Assembly (NCBI RefSeq): GCF_900141825.1
Contig: NZ_FQYQ01000012.1
Span: forward strand, 1-64,000
Length of the DNA: 64,000 bases
Source of the DNA: Pseudobutyrivibrio xylanivorans DSM 14809
GTDB lineage: Bacteria; Bacillota; Clostridia; Lachnospirales; Lachnospiraceae
Reading direction: 5' to 3'
Part shown: positions 16,792 to 26,013 of the stretch, one piece after another
Position numbering within the stretch: position 1 is the stretch's first letter
Layout of the letters: every line of letters starts with the position of its first letter
Made by a program: the position numbers and the translations under genes
Notes under the pieces: model-generated
The model's database searches: none
What the model was told of the DNA's origin: nothing
What the model saw: only the letters and a program-made list of their open reading frames with translations

Positions 16792-17913
16792 TTATTGAAA
16801 AATATAATTTACGTTGGCAAAGGAAATTTTGTCCATTATCTTCAGTTTTCTAGGGATTTTGTATACTAATGGCTCATTATTCAGGTAAGTCTGATTCGTA
16901 GAATTCAAATCTGATATAAAAAAGTCATCCCCATCCCTAATAATTTTCGCATGATTGCTGCTAACAGTTCGTTCTTTCAAGATGGCATCATTGTTTTTTC
17001 CCGTTCCAATCCTGAATACATCCTTGTTAACCAGAAAATCGTCCTCCTGCTTCTGCCCATCATAAACAAGTTTTCCTGTAGGTTTCACATCAGTAAGTAG
17101 GATTGTCTTCTCCTCCAGCTCATAATCAGGCTCCACGATAAAATCCTCGTATGAAGATTCCACATCATCCTTAAACTGTATTCGCATATTTAAAAATGAT
17201 TTTACGGAATCAAAGAAATTTCCAAATTTGCCAGTTTTCTCATTATCATACAAATCGTACATTTCAGATAAACTATCTCCCTGCGGAATATAGTCATTAT
17301 GTAATTCTAACGACTCCTGATTTCCTTCCATGGCATATGGATCTATTTTCTCTACAAAAGTTTCATTATCTTGTTCCTCTTGAAGACTGTCCAAGATTTC
17401 ATCAAATGTAAAATCATCCTTAAGGCACAAATCATAGGCATTATATATGTATTCTGCCAACTTGCGATTATCATTGGGTACAAGCTTCAAAAAGTATTCA
17501 ATCAGCTCTCTAAACTGCTGCTGCACTCCTCCCATATCATGAGGATAATAGCAAAGACTTACCTTAAAGCTATCATTTGATTTTTCTAAAAACACAGTTT
17601 CCTTGCTTAGGAAAATGTGATTTTCATCAATTAGATATCTTTCTATCTCCTCATAAGCTAACTGGATGTTCAATATCAACCTTCTGAAAACCTCCAGTGT
17701 CAAATCCCTTGCCTCGACAAAATCCTCCAGGTTTTCTTTTCTACTAATGCAGTAATTATACTGCTGCACTCCATTCAAATTTACTTTTGTATACTTAAGC
17801 AGTGCAGGTATTTCGTTTTCTTCTATCATTCGCTCTTCGTATCCGGAAGAAGCTTCTGCCACTTCCAGCACCATAAAGCTTTCATTATGCTGTCGTTTAT
17901 AATTAATTTCCAT
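16792..17913 (-). CDS. DUF6382/FHA-domain protein at the end of the Tad operon
   Basis: A 373-aa cytoplasmic protein. The N-terminal ~190 residues match DUF6382, beginning INYKRQHNESFMVLEV. The C-terminal ~90 residues are an FHA domain with the phosphothreonine-binding core FRIGTGKNNDAIL, SSNHAKI and NSTNQTYLN. FHA domains bind phosphothreonine, so it probably reads a Ser/Thr kinase signal; a kinase gene lies 37 kb away at 55-56 kb. The ATG at 17913 gives the usual DUF6382 N-terminus, although the ribosome binding site is weak; longer TTG/ATG starts overlap the preceding gene. It is the last gene of the pilus operon. Confidence 0.83.
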   Translation of the reverse strand: MEINYKRQHNESFMVLEVAEASSGYEERMIEENEIPALLKYTKVNLNGVQQYNYCISRKENLEDFVEARDLTLEVFRRLILNIQLAYEEIERYLIDENHIFLSKETVFLEKSNDSFKVSLCYYPHDMGGVQQQFRELIEYFLKLVPNDNRKLAEYIYNAYDLCLKDDFTFDEILDSLQEEQDNETFVEKIDPYAMEGNQESLELHNDYIPQGDSLSEMYDLYDNEKTGKFGNFFDSVKSFLNMRIQFKDDVESSYEDFIVEPDYELEEKTILLTDVKPTGKLVYDGQKQEDDFLVNKDVFRIGTGKNNDAILKERTVSSNHAKIIRDGDDFFISDLNSTNQTYLNNEPLVYKIPRKLKIMDKISFANVNYIFQ

Positions 17914-17920
17914 AAATTCA

Positions 17921-18127
17921 CTAATCCAATATGGCATGTATTGTGCCAACTACTCCTTCCTTTGTTCTAAAAAGATTAACTGCATCAAAAGCATCTGGCT
18001 CATAGCTTACGTAATCCATGGCATCATAAAACAAATCAAATGCTATACATATAGCCATGCCTACAACCAAAATACAAAAACTGAATACATATGCAGCCTC
18101 CACTGTATAGCTTCCCTTTAACCGCAT
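17921..18127 (-). CDS. Small TadE-like pseudopilin
   Basis: A 68-aa protein with a prepilin-type N-terminus, MRLKGSYTVEAAYVFSFC, in which cleavage after Gly by the prepilin peptidase would expose the hydrophobic helix. The TVEA motif is typical of TadE-like proteins. It overlaps the preceding prepilin peptidase by 10 bp and has GGAGG upstream. Likely a minor pilus component. Confidence 0.75.
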   Translation of the reverse strand: MRLKGSYTVEAAYVFSFCILVVGMAICIAFDLFYDAMDYVSYEPDAFDAVNLFRTKEGVVGTIHAILD

Positions 18128-18561
18128 ACTATAAGTCCTCCTAAGTTTGTAACCATGAACATAACTACATAACCTATTAATAAAAATGGTACAAAAGGCA
18201 ATTCTACATCCATCTTAACGTGATGTTTTCTTACATATATTGTTCCAACAATTGCCGCTAATACCATACTCAACCATAAAAGCAACAGAGTATCTTTAAA
18301 TCCAAGGTACAATCCCGTAACCATAATCAGTAACGCGTCCCCCTTTCCAATCCTCCCTTTTGAAATGATGCTAAATAGATATAACAAAACTCCAATCATC
18401 ACTCCGCCCAAAATACTAAGCAAATCATTAGGCCTATAAACTATATTTATTATTATTCCAATTGCGCCAAATATAAGTATTTCACTTACCTTCACCCGTC
18501 TATCCTTTAAATCATCAAAGGTCGTCAGGCAATACAAACAAACTAAACCATATACTTCCAT
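18118..18561 (-). CDS. A24 prepilin peptidase (TadV/CpaA-like), second copy in the operon
   Basis: A 147-aa membrane aspartyl protease. The two catalytic Asp sites are present: the first in TFDDLKDRRV near residue 17, the second in RIGKGDALLI near residue 74. These enzymes cleave the leader of Flp pilin and TadE/F pseudopilins. A related enzyme opens the same operon at 25406-25837. Two processing enzymes in one locus suggests division of labour between major pilin and TadE-like substrates, which is inference. Confidence 0.85.
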   Translation of the reverse strand: MEVYGLVCLYCLTTFDDLKDRRVKVSEILIFGAIGIIINIVYRPNDLLSILGGVMIGVLLYLFSIISKGRIGKGDALLIMVTGLYLGFKDTLLLLWLSMVLAAIVGTIYVRKHHVKMDVELPFVPFLLIGYVVMFMVTNLGGLIVCG

Positions 18562-18569
18562 TTCTTCCT

Positions 18570-19502
18570 CTACTGTTCACCCGTACATTTACTGCAGGGT
18601 CTCATGCTATTTTTTACTTCCTCATATAAAACTTTCTTAATGTTATGCTTTATTTCTTTACAACTAATATCACTATGCCAGGCGGTTCCATAATCAGTCA
18701 CATACACTAAGCCACCTGGCTTGATATTCTTGCATTTGTGACATTGATAATATATTCCGCCACTTTTATTTCTCGCTGATTTTATATCTTCAGCAGGCAT
18801 AGAATGCACCGATGGATTTAAATATGTGCACATATAGTTTCTGTGATATGCCTCGCCCTTTTCAGTTATGTAAACATACCTTGCATCTAGGGAAAACTCT
18901 GCTTTGTCACACCCCACCCATTTTCGACACCTCGATCGCTGGGTCACTTCATATGTGTAGTTTCCAAGTAACCCAATAGGAAATGTCAGATTATAATTCA
19001 CCTTTAAATCGATGTAATTTCCCTCAACAGTGGACTCACTGAAATCTAATCCTGCTGCACCACCATCTATGTATTCAATGGGTACTTTATGCTCTACTAC
19101 TTCGTAACCAGCCATGGAAATAGTTGCAATCAAAAGACCTGCCTCAGACAGTTCTCCCCTTAGTGTCGGCTCTGCATTAGAGGTATCTACATCCTTATCA
19201 GACTCACCCTCATTTGCCATATTTCCAAGTGTAACTGCCATTCTTCTGCTTGCTGCATCTAACGACTGCTGCACCCCTGATTGAACCTGTAGCATTCTGA
19301 AAATAAACATTCCAAAAATCATAAGGGTAATAAATAATGGCAAGATTACTGCTGCCTCTATGGTATAGCTAGCCTTTTCAAAGGAGGCATAAAAAGGCAT
19401 CTCCTTTTGAAGGTATTTGTGCAGAATACCCCTTACTTCCCTTGGTTGGCCTTGAACACTGGGTTGAATGTACAAGTTTGGTTGATAGTTACAATGAGAC
19501 AC
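18570..19502 (-). CDS. TadE-like pseudopilin with two C-terminal His/Cys modules
   Basis: A 310-aa protein. The prepilin-like segment FEKASYTIEAAVILPLF is near residues 40-56 and starts the single transmembrane helix. The extracytoplasmic part ends in two copies of a module of the form VY(I/V)TxxGxA(Y/W)Hx4C...CxxC (about 213-264 and 273-307). Similar modules follow thermonuclease-type domains and look metal-binding. A GTG start at 19502 is chosen because AAAGGAGG precedes it. The N-terminal extension before the processing site is longer than usual. Confidence 0.78.
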   Translation of the reverse strand: MSHCNYQPNLYIQPSVQGQPREVRGILHKYLQKEMPFYASFEKASYTIEAAVILPLFITLMIFGMFIFRMLQVQSGVQQSLDAASRRMAVTLGNMANEGESDKDVDTSNAEPTLRGELSEAGLLIATISMAGYEVVEHKVPIEYIDGGAAGLDFSESTVEGNYIDLKVNYNLTFPIGLLGNYTYEVTQRSRCRKWVGCDKAEFSLDARYVYITEKGEAYHRNYMCTYLNPSVHSMPAEDIKSARNKSGGIYYQCHKCKNIKPGGLVYVTDYGTAWHSDISCKEIKHNIKKVLYEEVKNSMRPCSKCTGEQ

Positions 19503-19525
19503 CTATTTACACCTCCTTTCAAAAT

Positions 19526-21025
19526 CTAGTAGGACATTGTTTTGTTTCTTACAAAATGATAACGTCCCAGCTCTCCCTTTCTCGTATTGTTTCCTGCAAA
19601 AAGAGACAAAAACATCTCCTCTGCAGAATATGTAAGTTCTATATCAGCTGCCCAAATCATATTGTCTACCTTTACATTCTTATAATCTTCAGTGGAATTA
19701 AGAGCATTTTCCATAATATCCAATGCTCTCATAGCTAATTTTTCATTAGTTCTAAGTGCAAGAAAACCAATGAGGTATTCCTTATATCCAGCTCCACTGC
19801 CGCAATCAATTGCCTTGAATTTTATATTGCAGACATTTGATAAATGCCAAACATCCGATGTCCATTGATTCAAGTTTTTTATAGGTGCTACCTTTCCTCC
19901 GCTCAATAACAAACGTACATCCAAAGTAGCTTCTGCATATGCCCAGGCACCTATCACTGCATATTTAACTGCCTCGATAATGGCTGGATTCATAGTAAAA
20001 CCTGCCATTGCTTCAGCAACAGCTGTTGCCTGTGACTCCAACGCAGGTGTTTTAATGATTGTCGTGTAATTAGCTCCCTCTCTAACCAAAAGTATCTGCT
20101 CTACGGCAGATGCCAGGCATTGAGGGTCAGTTTCTTTTCCAGAAATCAGATATTCCACTTCATACTTTAAGCCATCATGCTTTAAGTCATTTCCAAAATA
20201 ACTGTAATTTGACATCAGATAGTCTATGAAAAGGGCCTTATCTACTATTCCTTTACCTTCTTCAAAATCCATGTTCCCTTTTAATAGCTTTCGATGTGAT
20301 GGAAGATTTTCCAACTGTGTACTTCTATCTGAAAGCGACTCTGCATTCGTCACCGTAGCAAGAACTCCTTTTGAAAATGATTCCTTCAAAATATCAAAAG
20401 CATCCAGAGGATCATCCTCTAACTTTTCTGGTCCCTGATAGTCCTCAGGTTTTGTGTTGGGGTCATCATCCTCATCAGCTGCTCTCCTTTTTTCTGCGAG
20501 CTCCTCTTTTGCGTTGTTTAAAGAACTCTTACTACTCTCGATTTTTATTTCTACTGGAATCTTTTCTATACCATTGACACTGTCTATGTGATTCTGTATT
20601 CCATCAATTATCTGACTGGTCATACCATATTTAGCAGCCTTTACACCAAGTCCTATAACACCTGCACCATCTCTATCAGTAAGAAGTGCGTATTTATTTA
20701 CTGAACTGGTTTCAGCTGTCATTCTTGCAAAATTAAATCCACTGTCCACATCAGAATTATATTTACAATAATCCAATGTTTTCTGCTCCAAAGATCCTGG
20801 ACCAGTCATGTTTTCTCCATATCCTAAATCCACCGCCAGAATCTTATAGTTTGACCATAGATAGGGATTATATTCTGAAAAAGAACTTTCAACTGCCATA
20901 TCTGTGTACTCCTGAGCAAAGCTTAGCATCTCGTATAGCCTTATACATTCACTCATTGTGAAAATCAGGCTCATTACTGAAACCAGAATAAATGTGAAGA
21001 ACACAGAAACAGAGCCCTTGGCCAC
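19526..21025 (-). CDS. DUF5702 protein of the Tad pilus locus
   Basis: A 499-aa protein with one N-terminal transmembrane helix (KGSVSVFFTFILVSVMSLIF) and a large extracytoplasmic domain, matching DUF5702, found in Clostridia Tad clusters. The GSVSV start resembles the TadE/TadG pseudopilin type, so it may be a TadG-like tip or anchoring component. The GTG start overlaps the last base of the pilin stop, indicating coupled translation. Biochemical role is not known. Confidence 0.8.
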   Translation of the reverse strand: MAKGSVSVFFTFILVSVMSLIFTMSECIRLYEMLSFAQEYTDMAVESSFSEYNPYLWSNYKILAVDLGYGENMTGPGSLEQKTLDYCKYNSDVDSGFNFARMTAETSSVNKYALLTDRDGAGVIGLGVKAAKYGMTSQIIDGIQNHIDSVNGIEKIPVEIKIESSKSSLNNAKEELAEKRRAADEDDDPNTKPEDYQGPEKLEDDPLDAFDILKESFSKGVLATVTNAESLSDRSTQLENLPSHRKLLKGNMDFEEGKGIVDKALFIDYLMSNYSYFGNDLKHDGLKYEVEYLISGKETDPQCLASAVEQILLVREGANYTTIIKTPALESQATAVAEAMAGFTMNPAIIEAVKYAVIGAWAYAEATLDVRLLLSGGKVAPIKNLNQWTSDVWHLSNVCNIKFKAIDCGSGAGYKEYLIGFLALRTNEKLAMRALDIMENALNSTEDYKNVKVDNMIWAADIELTYSAEEMFLSLFAGNNTRKGELGRYHFVRNKTMSY

Positions 21026-21216
21026 TATACTCTCTTAGCCTGAGAATTGATTGTCTTGAACAGGCTCTCTACCAAATCGTTAAGATTATCCTTAAAGATA
21101 AGCACAATTCCAATTAATACAACCAGGATAAGGATCATCTCAACTGTACCGATTCCATCCTCCTCATTCCAAAACTCCATCATTTTATTCTTCATATGTA
21201 ACATTAAATTCTTCAT
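21025..21216 (-). CDS. Flp1-like type IVb pilin
   Basis: A 63-aa pilin. The short basic leader is followed by EEDGIGTVEMILILVVLIG, with the Gly-before-cleavage, Glu at +5-type arrangement and a hydrophobic helix. It is the probable major Tad pilus subunit. GAGGAA precedes the ATG. The position after the TadC-like gene and before DUF5702 fits Lachnospiraceae Tad operons. Confidence 0.85.
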   Translation of the reverse strand: MKNLMLHMKNKMMEFWNEEDGIGTVEMILILVVLIGIVLIFKDNLNDLVESLFKTINSQAKRV

Positions 21217-21233
21217 TTCTTTCCTCTTTCTTT

Positions 21234-22460
21234 CTAATTAATCTGCATTATTGCTGGTACAACCAGCACAATTATTACTATAAATAGCATTCCACCCATT
21301 GGTATCAGAAGCTTTGTAGAAGCTTCTTCTCCGGCTCTGATTGCTCTTTGCTTCCTCATGTCAAAAGCGTTTTCTTCTTCCTTTTCCAACGAATCCAACA
21401 AATCCCGTGAGCCTTTCCTTAAATTCTGTACCAACAGCATGGTTAGTTTCCTGTATTCCTTACATTCACAACTCTTTCCAAGCTCTTCCAAAGCTTGTAT
21501 TTCCCCTCGGCCATCATTTATTTTTCTATATGTTTTTAATATCTCTTCATAGCCAGCTTTTTGTTTTTCACCCTTCTTCAGTGAAAGTACATACTTACCA
21601 CTAATTCTTTCCAGTGCTTTTCTAAGACTCATTCCAGCTCCCATAAGAATTGACAGCTGACTCACTATCTGTGGATAATCTTTCGCCAATTCATCTATGT
21701 ACATTTGTCGAGCCTTCTTTTCATCCTGTTTTTTACCTACAGCAAGTCCTGCCACAGTAAGAATCCCAAGGAAAATAATCTGCAAGCCTCTGAAATTCAT
21801 CTTTTTCTTCCAGCTTAATTCCATTCCTGATATTTCTTTTGGAAGGACATACTCAGATTTTTCACGTGTACTTTCATCCAATTCTTTGACTGTTCTATCT
21901 ATTGCCTCAAGCTGACCATCTAATGTATCCATCCCCTTGCGGTTAGCAAGAACAGAAAAACTATATATTCTTTCAGCCTCTTCGTAGTAAAGCGTACATT
22001 GAACATCTACTAACTCTCCGCCTTCTGGGATGTTTTCAACCTTAATTTTTCCATCTCTGGATATAATTCCATAGGGTGATAACTTCCAGCTTGCTTCTAT
22101 CAACCCATCCACATATTCTGTTTCCAGTACCAAATCATAGGTCACATTATTCGCAGATTTGTTTTGTCCAAGATAGGTTTCTTCGATTTCCTGAATGGCC
22201 TTATCAAAGCTTTTTTCTATTTCCTTTTCTGATAACCTTCTATCTGACACCTCTATTTCATATTCCTGTTTTTGGTCCGAAAAACCCAACTCCAGGTCCT
22301 CTGAAACACTCCCTGCGCCTGCATCATTTCGTTCTATGACTCCATCAAAACCAACATTCGTATTTACGAAGTCATAAACCAGAATTCCTAATCCTAGCAA
22401 TGTTGTGACTACTAATATTTCTATAAATTGTTTTTTCGTTAAATCATGACTTTTTTGCAA
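21234..22460 (-). CDS. TadC-like inner-membrane platform protein with large extracytoplasmic insert
   Basis: A 408-aa protein. The C-terminal ~180 residues are a type II secretion F (GspF) domain: DYPQIVSQLSILMGAGMSL and LLVQNLRKGSRDLLDSL, ending in a transmembrane helix. In front of it, a first helix (13-33) and a ~190-residue charged domain end at a second helix near 225-245. The insert presumably sits outside the membrane and is not part of ordinary TadC. The start is a TTG with GGGA-type ribosome binding site; no in-frame ATG lies near. Confidence 0.82.
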   Translation of the reverse strand: MQKSHDLTKKQFIEILVVTTLLGLGILVYDFVNTNVGFDGVIERNDAGAGSVSEDLELGFSDQKQEYEIEVSDRRLSEKEIEKSFDKAIQEIEETYLGQNKSANNVTYDLVLETEYVDGLIEASWKLSPYGIISRDGKIKVENIPEGGELVDVQCTLYYEEAERIYSFSVLANRKGMDTLDGQLEAIDRTVKELDESTREKSEYVLPKEISGMELSWKKKMNFRGLQIIFLGILTVAGLAVGKKQDEKKARQMYIDELAKDYPQIVSQLSILMGAGMSLRKALERISGKYVLSLKKGEKQKAGYEEILKTYRKINDGRGEIQALEELGKSCECKEYRKLTMLLVQNLRKGSRDLLDSLEKEEENAFDMRKQRAIRAGEEASTKLLIPMGGMLFIVIIVLVVPAIMQIN

Positions 22461-22481
22461 GACTTCCCGCCTCCCACTTCT

Positions 22482-23237
22482 TCAGACCTTGATATCAATA
22501 ATTCTTCTTCCTAAAACTATCAGGCATCCATACACCACCAGACATCCACTCATCAGAATAATTCCAACTAGGTTTCCATATAGTGGCTTTATAAATCCCG
22601 GAGATGTCAAAGAAATATACCCTAGAATCAGGATTGGCATTACACACATAACTTTCAGTTCCAGTCTTTTTTCTGTTGTGATTGTCTGTATCTCCTGTTT
22701 TACAGCAATACTATCCTCAATCTTAATAGCTGTTTCTCGAATATGACGGCAGTAATCACCACCGCATCTTTTTGCAAAGGAAATAATCTCAGCAAGACTT
22801 TCTGCTTCCTCAAGTCCAGCTGTCTTTGCAAATTCCGCAAAAGCCTTTTCAACCTGAGTGTTCATGGCAATTTTCTGATTCATAATATGAACAGAATTCT
22901 CTAAAACTGATTCTTGTGAATATAGCTTCTTTAGCTCTTCCTCTGCCTGCAACAAAGCTCTTTCAAGGGAATATCCTGTCTGAAGACCAGCCACTATAAG
23001 CAGCATAAATTCCTTAAACTCCGTCTCCATTTTTGCCTGAAGCTGAGTCTGTTTTTCCTCTGATTTAAGCTTTAACCAAAAAGGGATAATCAGTACGCCT
23101 GAAAGAATTCCAAAGAAAGATCGATAAAAAAGAAATGCTATAGCTATTGTTATTCCAATACCCTGAAGCCAGGGAATCATGCCTTGCCATGTTCCACTAA
23201 TTTTTCTGTATGCACTAAGTTGCCTACTTTTTCCCAT
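22482..23237 (-). CDS. TadB-like type II secretion F protein
   Basis: A 251-aa inner-membrane platform protein with the GspF signature (EFKEFMLLIVAGLQTGYSLERAL) and helices at both ends. It pairs with the TadC-like protein around the TadA ATPase. The 61-bp overlap with the ATPase gene is long. An internal ATG at 23180 would overlap the ATPase stop as ATGA. I keep the upstream start because its N-terminus aligns with the short polar lead of other TadB proteins and has GGAAGG upstream. Confidence 0.85.
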   Translation of the reverse strand: MGKSRQLSAYRKISGTWQGMIPWLQGIGITIAIAFLFYRSFFGILSGVLIIPFWLKLKSEEKQTQLQAKMETEFKEFMLLIVAGLQTGYSLERALLQAEEELKKLYSQESVLENSVHIMNQKIAMNTQVEKAFAEFAKTAGLEEAESLAEIISFAKRCGGDYCRHIRETAIKIEDSIAVKQEIQTITTEKRLELKVMCVMPILILGYISLTSPGFIKPLYGNLVGIILMSGCLVVYGCLIVLGRRIIDIKV

Positions 23238-24385
23238 TGACCAATAATCCTTCCATTTTCTTCACTTATTTCCTTAAACTTGTACAGAGTATTAAGTTTT
23301 ATTTCACCTGAATCAATGCCTTCCACCTCTGATATTTCCAAAAGTTTTCGGCTCTTATCTCTAAGTCTTCCTAACTGCACAATAATATCTATCCCCGACG
23401 CAATCTGCTGTCTTATTGCTGGAAGTGGTATCTCCGCTCCCATAAGCACCATTGTTTCAAGTCGTGATAGCATGTCTTTGCAAGAATTACTGTGTCCTGT
23501 AGAAAGACTCCCATCATGCCCTGTATTAAATGCCTGTAGCATTTCTAGGGCTTCTGCACCTCTACATTCACCTACTACTATTCTGTCTGGTCGCATTCGA
23601 AGGCTGGATTTCAACAAGTCTCTTATACTAATTTCATTCTTTCCTTCGAGATTTGCATTTCTAGCCTCAAGTCGAACCAGATTGTCAACATTCTTAAGCT
23701 GCAGCTCTGCAGAATCTTCAATGGTTATAACCCTCTCGTCCTTAGGGATAAATTCCCCTAAAGCATTTAGAAATGATGTCTTTCCACTTCCTGTTCCTCC
23801 GGATACAAAAATGTTGTATCCGCACTCTACAAGCTCTTTCAAAAACTCTATTTGCTCCTCGTCGATTGAGCTCAAATTTTTCAATCTTTCCATTGTCATC
23901 TGCTCCTTTGGGAACTTTCTAATGGAAAGAATACTGTGGTCCACAGCAGCTGGTTTTAACACAATGTTTACTCGACTTCCGTCCTCCAGTCTGGTGTCCA
24001 CTATAGGGTTTGACTCATTTACGATTTTATTACTTTGGGCCACTATACTTTGAATGATGTCATTAAGCTTTTCTTCTGATGAAAACCTTTCTTGCGAATG
24101 AATGACTCTGCCATTCTTTTCAATAAAAATATTGTCTGGCCCATTTATCATTATTTCTGTGATTTCCTCATCAGCTAACAAATCTTCCAGCACGTCCAGC
24201 TTTCGAAGAGAATTGAACACATGGTTTTCTATCGTCTGACGCTGGCTTAGAGAAACTGGAATGGATTTTGATATCTCCATGATTTTATTTTTTATTAGCC
24301 TAAGGATTTCTTCATCGGTAACGTCATAAGATAAGTCAATTTCATTCATTACCTCTATACGTACCTGTTCTTCTATGTTAGCCAT
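23177..24385 (-). CDS. TadA/CpaF secretion ATPase
   Basis: A 402-aa VirB11-type ATPase powering Flp pilus assembly. Walker A GGTGSGKT is at 196-203. The Asp box EDSAELQL, the R-rich LKSSLRMRPDRIVVGECRG segment and the His box TGHDGSLSTGHSN follow in order. The N-terminal domain (LADEEITEIMINGPDNIFIE) is typical of CpaF. It overlaps the TadZ-like gene by 8 bp. Confidence 0.95.
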   Translation of the reverse strand: MANIEEQVRIEVMNEIDLSYDVTDEEILRLIKNKIMEISKSIPVSLSQRQTIENHVFNSLRKLDVLEDLLADEEITEIMINGPDNIFIEKNGRVIHSQERFSSEEKLNDIIQSIVAQSNKIVNESNPIVDTRLEDGSRVNIVLKPAAVDHSILSIRKFPKEQMTMERLKNLSSIDEEQIEFLKELVECGYNIFVSGGTGSGKTSFLNALGEFIPKDERVITIEDSAELQLKNVDNLVRLEARNANLEGKNEISIRDLLKSSLRMRPDRIVVGECRGAEALEMLQAFNTGHDGSLSTGHSNSCKDMLSRLETMVLMGAEIPLPAIRQQIASGIDIIVQLGRLRDKSRKLLEISEVEGIDSGEIKLNTLYKFKEISEENGRIIGQWEKVGNLVHTEKLVEHGKA

Positions 24386-25385
24386 AATTCTCTATAACAT
24401 TTCTCTCATTGCTGTTTATTAGTTTCTTTACGAATACTCCAAGATTACCGTGCAAAAGCTCTTCCAATTGGTAGCTTCCATCAGTTAGATTTCCTGCTGA
24501 CATTGGCAAAATTACATTCTCTACCGAAATATTCGCCTGTATTCTATCCAGATAATCTAAAAAGTTTTCCTGCCATTTTCTAAAGTAATCTCCCGGTCGT
24601 CCCAAGACGAAAAGTCGATTCATACGCTCGATATATCTTGCAAACCCATTGATAGCTCTTCCAAATAGGATAACAACTACATCATAATCAGTCTTCACAA
24701 GCATCTCGAAGAACTTATCCCAGGTATCTTCATCGATTTCACTGATTTCATTTGGATTCCAAAATGGCTCTATATAATCAAAGCCCATAAAGCTTCGAAC
24801 GTAATCTGACAAACTTTTTTCCATATCCTCAGCATTAGTATTTAATAGATAAAGAAGATCCATAAGATTTCTTTCACAATTTCTGCCGATGAGATTTGGC
24901 ATTATAGAAATCTCTTCCAGATCTACGAACAGGACTTTTCCATCTGTCCTGTGTGCTTGACCAAGTGCCATAGAAAATGGCAACTGTAATTCATGATTTG
25001 CCGGAGAATACACTCCAATAAGCTTAGATTTTCCATTAGAATTTCTTTTACTAATGCTATGTTTTTCACATACTTCCTTTAACTCTTTGATTTCATCTAG
25101 AATCTTGTCCACAGCCTGGAACTTATAAATGAAATCCTCTGTCATATTGTCTGAGTCCTCTGTAAGTATGTATTTATGTCCAACCACTCCCTTAGGTCGA
25201 AAGCCTGATATTTCCTCAAAATCTTCTGTTATTATGGCAACATCAAAATCTGTTTCATCTTGGAAAAATCCTTCTGGTGTCGTAAATATATGAACTCCAA
25301 TGTTGGCCTTCATCATTAAATGATTGGCAAATTTTAATACATAATTCGAATCAAGATCACATAATGCGATTTCCAAATTTTTCAT
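24378..25385 (-). CDS. TadZ/CpaE-like localisation protein
   Basis: A 335-aa protein with an N-terminal receiver-like domain (LEIALCDLDSNYVLKFANHL) and a C-terminal MinD/ParA-like fold in which the P-loop is degenerate (LIGVYSPANHELQLPFS). TadZ proteins of this kind position the pilus machine at the cell pole. The ATG at 25385 is preferred over 25400 because TGGAG lies 9 nt upstream. It immediately follows the prepilin peptidase gene. Confidence 0.8.
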   Translation of the reverse strand: MKNLEIALCDLDSNYVLKFANHLMMKANIGVHIFTTPEGFFQDETDFDVAIITEDFEEISGFRPKGVVGHKYILTEDSDNMTEDFIYKFQAVDKILDEIKELKEVCEKHSISKRNSNGKSKLIGVYSPANHELQLPFSMALGQAHRTDGKVLFVDLEEISIMPNLIGRNCERNLMDLLYLLNTNAEDMEKSLSDYVRSFMGFDYIEPFWNPNEISEIDEDTWDKFFEMLVKTDYDVVVILFGRAINGFARYIERMNRLFVLGRPGDYFRKWQENFLDYLDRIQANISVENVILPMSAGNLTDGSYQLEELLHGNLGVFVKKLINSNERNVIENYG

Positions 25386-25405
25386 TGATTTCAACTCCAT
25401 TCTTT

Positions 25406-25837
25406 TTAATCATTTATCATTTGTAGTAAAAAAAACGCAGCCGTCATATAAAAAGAATAGTGTAATCTTCTCTTTAAATTGATGCCCTTCTCATATAAGA
25501 TAAGTCCCAATACAGCGACGCCAGCAAGCATCACCGAAGTTATCATCACTTCTGTTGTGTACTCAAAACCCACTAGTGTACTCATAACAGAAAACAATTT
25601 GATGTCACCAGAACCAAGCCCCTTAAGTGTATACAGCAGATACAGTATAAGTACTGGCAATATGGCTTTTATTATGAAAAGAACAACTCCAATCATCTGG
25701 AAGTTCTGTATATTCAGGAAAAGTCCTGCAGCATATCCCAGTATGATCAGCTCATTTGGAATTTTGTATTCCCTGGCATCAAATAAATTGGCCACGGTCA
25801 AAATACTCCACGTAAAAAACGTCTTCGTTTTCTTCAC
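25406..25837 (-). CDS. A24 prepilin peptidase (TadV/CpaA-like), first gene of the Tad operon
   Basis: A 143-aa membrane protein with both catalytic Asp motifs: LFDAREYKIPN near residue 20 and GLGSGDIKLFSV near 76. It would process Flp pilin and pseudopilins. The only available start upstream of the first helix is a GTG overlapping its own GGAGG, so the true start may be a non-ATG codon a few residues downstream. The 230 bp upstream contain a terminator for fliS but no convincing operon promoter. Confidence 0.85.
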   Translation of the reverse strand: MKKTKTFFTWSILTVANLFDAREYKIPNELIILGYAAGLFLNIQNFQMIGVVLFIIKAILPVLILYLLYTLKGLGSGDIKLFSVMSTLVGFEYTTEVMITSVMLAGVAVLGLILYEKGINLKRRLHYSFYMTAAFFLLQMIND

Positions 25838-26013
25838 CTCCGTTTCGAGTTGGAATTATAGGATCTGGTGCCAGGAAGATACATAGCATTTCACGCTATA
25901 ATAATTTTTGTAAAGAATCACATTTTGTTTTTTTGTTAGAGATAAATACACGTTTGAGGAATAAGTAGCACTATGTTGTATAATTCTCACAGTACTTCTT
26001 ATAACTAAGTATT

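Noticed and set aside
23280-24053. A 257-codon open frame on the plus strand, antisense to the secretion ATPase gene
   Set aside because: The product is Ser/Leu/Phe-rich with no recognisable motif, lacks a ribosome binding site, and lies entirely opposite a conserved ATPase. It is the mirror of that gene's codon use.
25876-25900. A sigma-54-like TGGCAC element upstream of the Tad operon
   Set aside because: The matching -12 TTGC box is missing at the required spacing.
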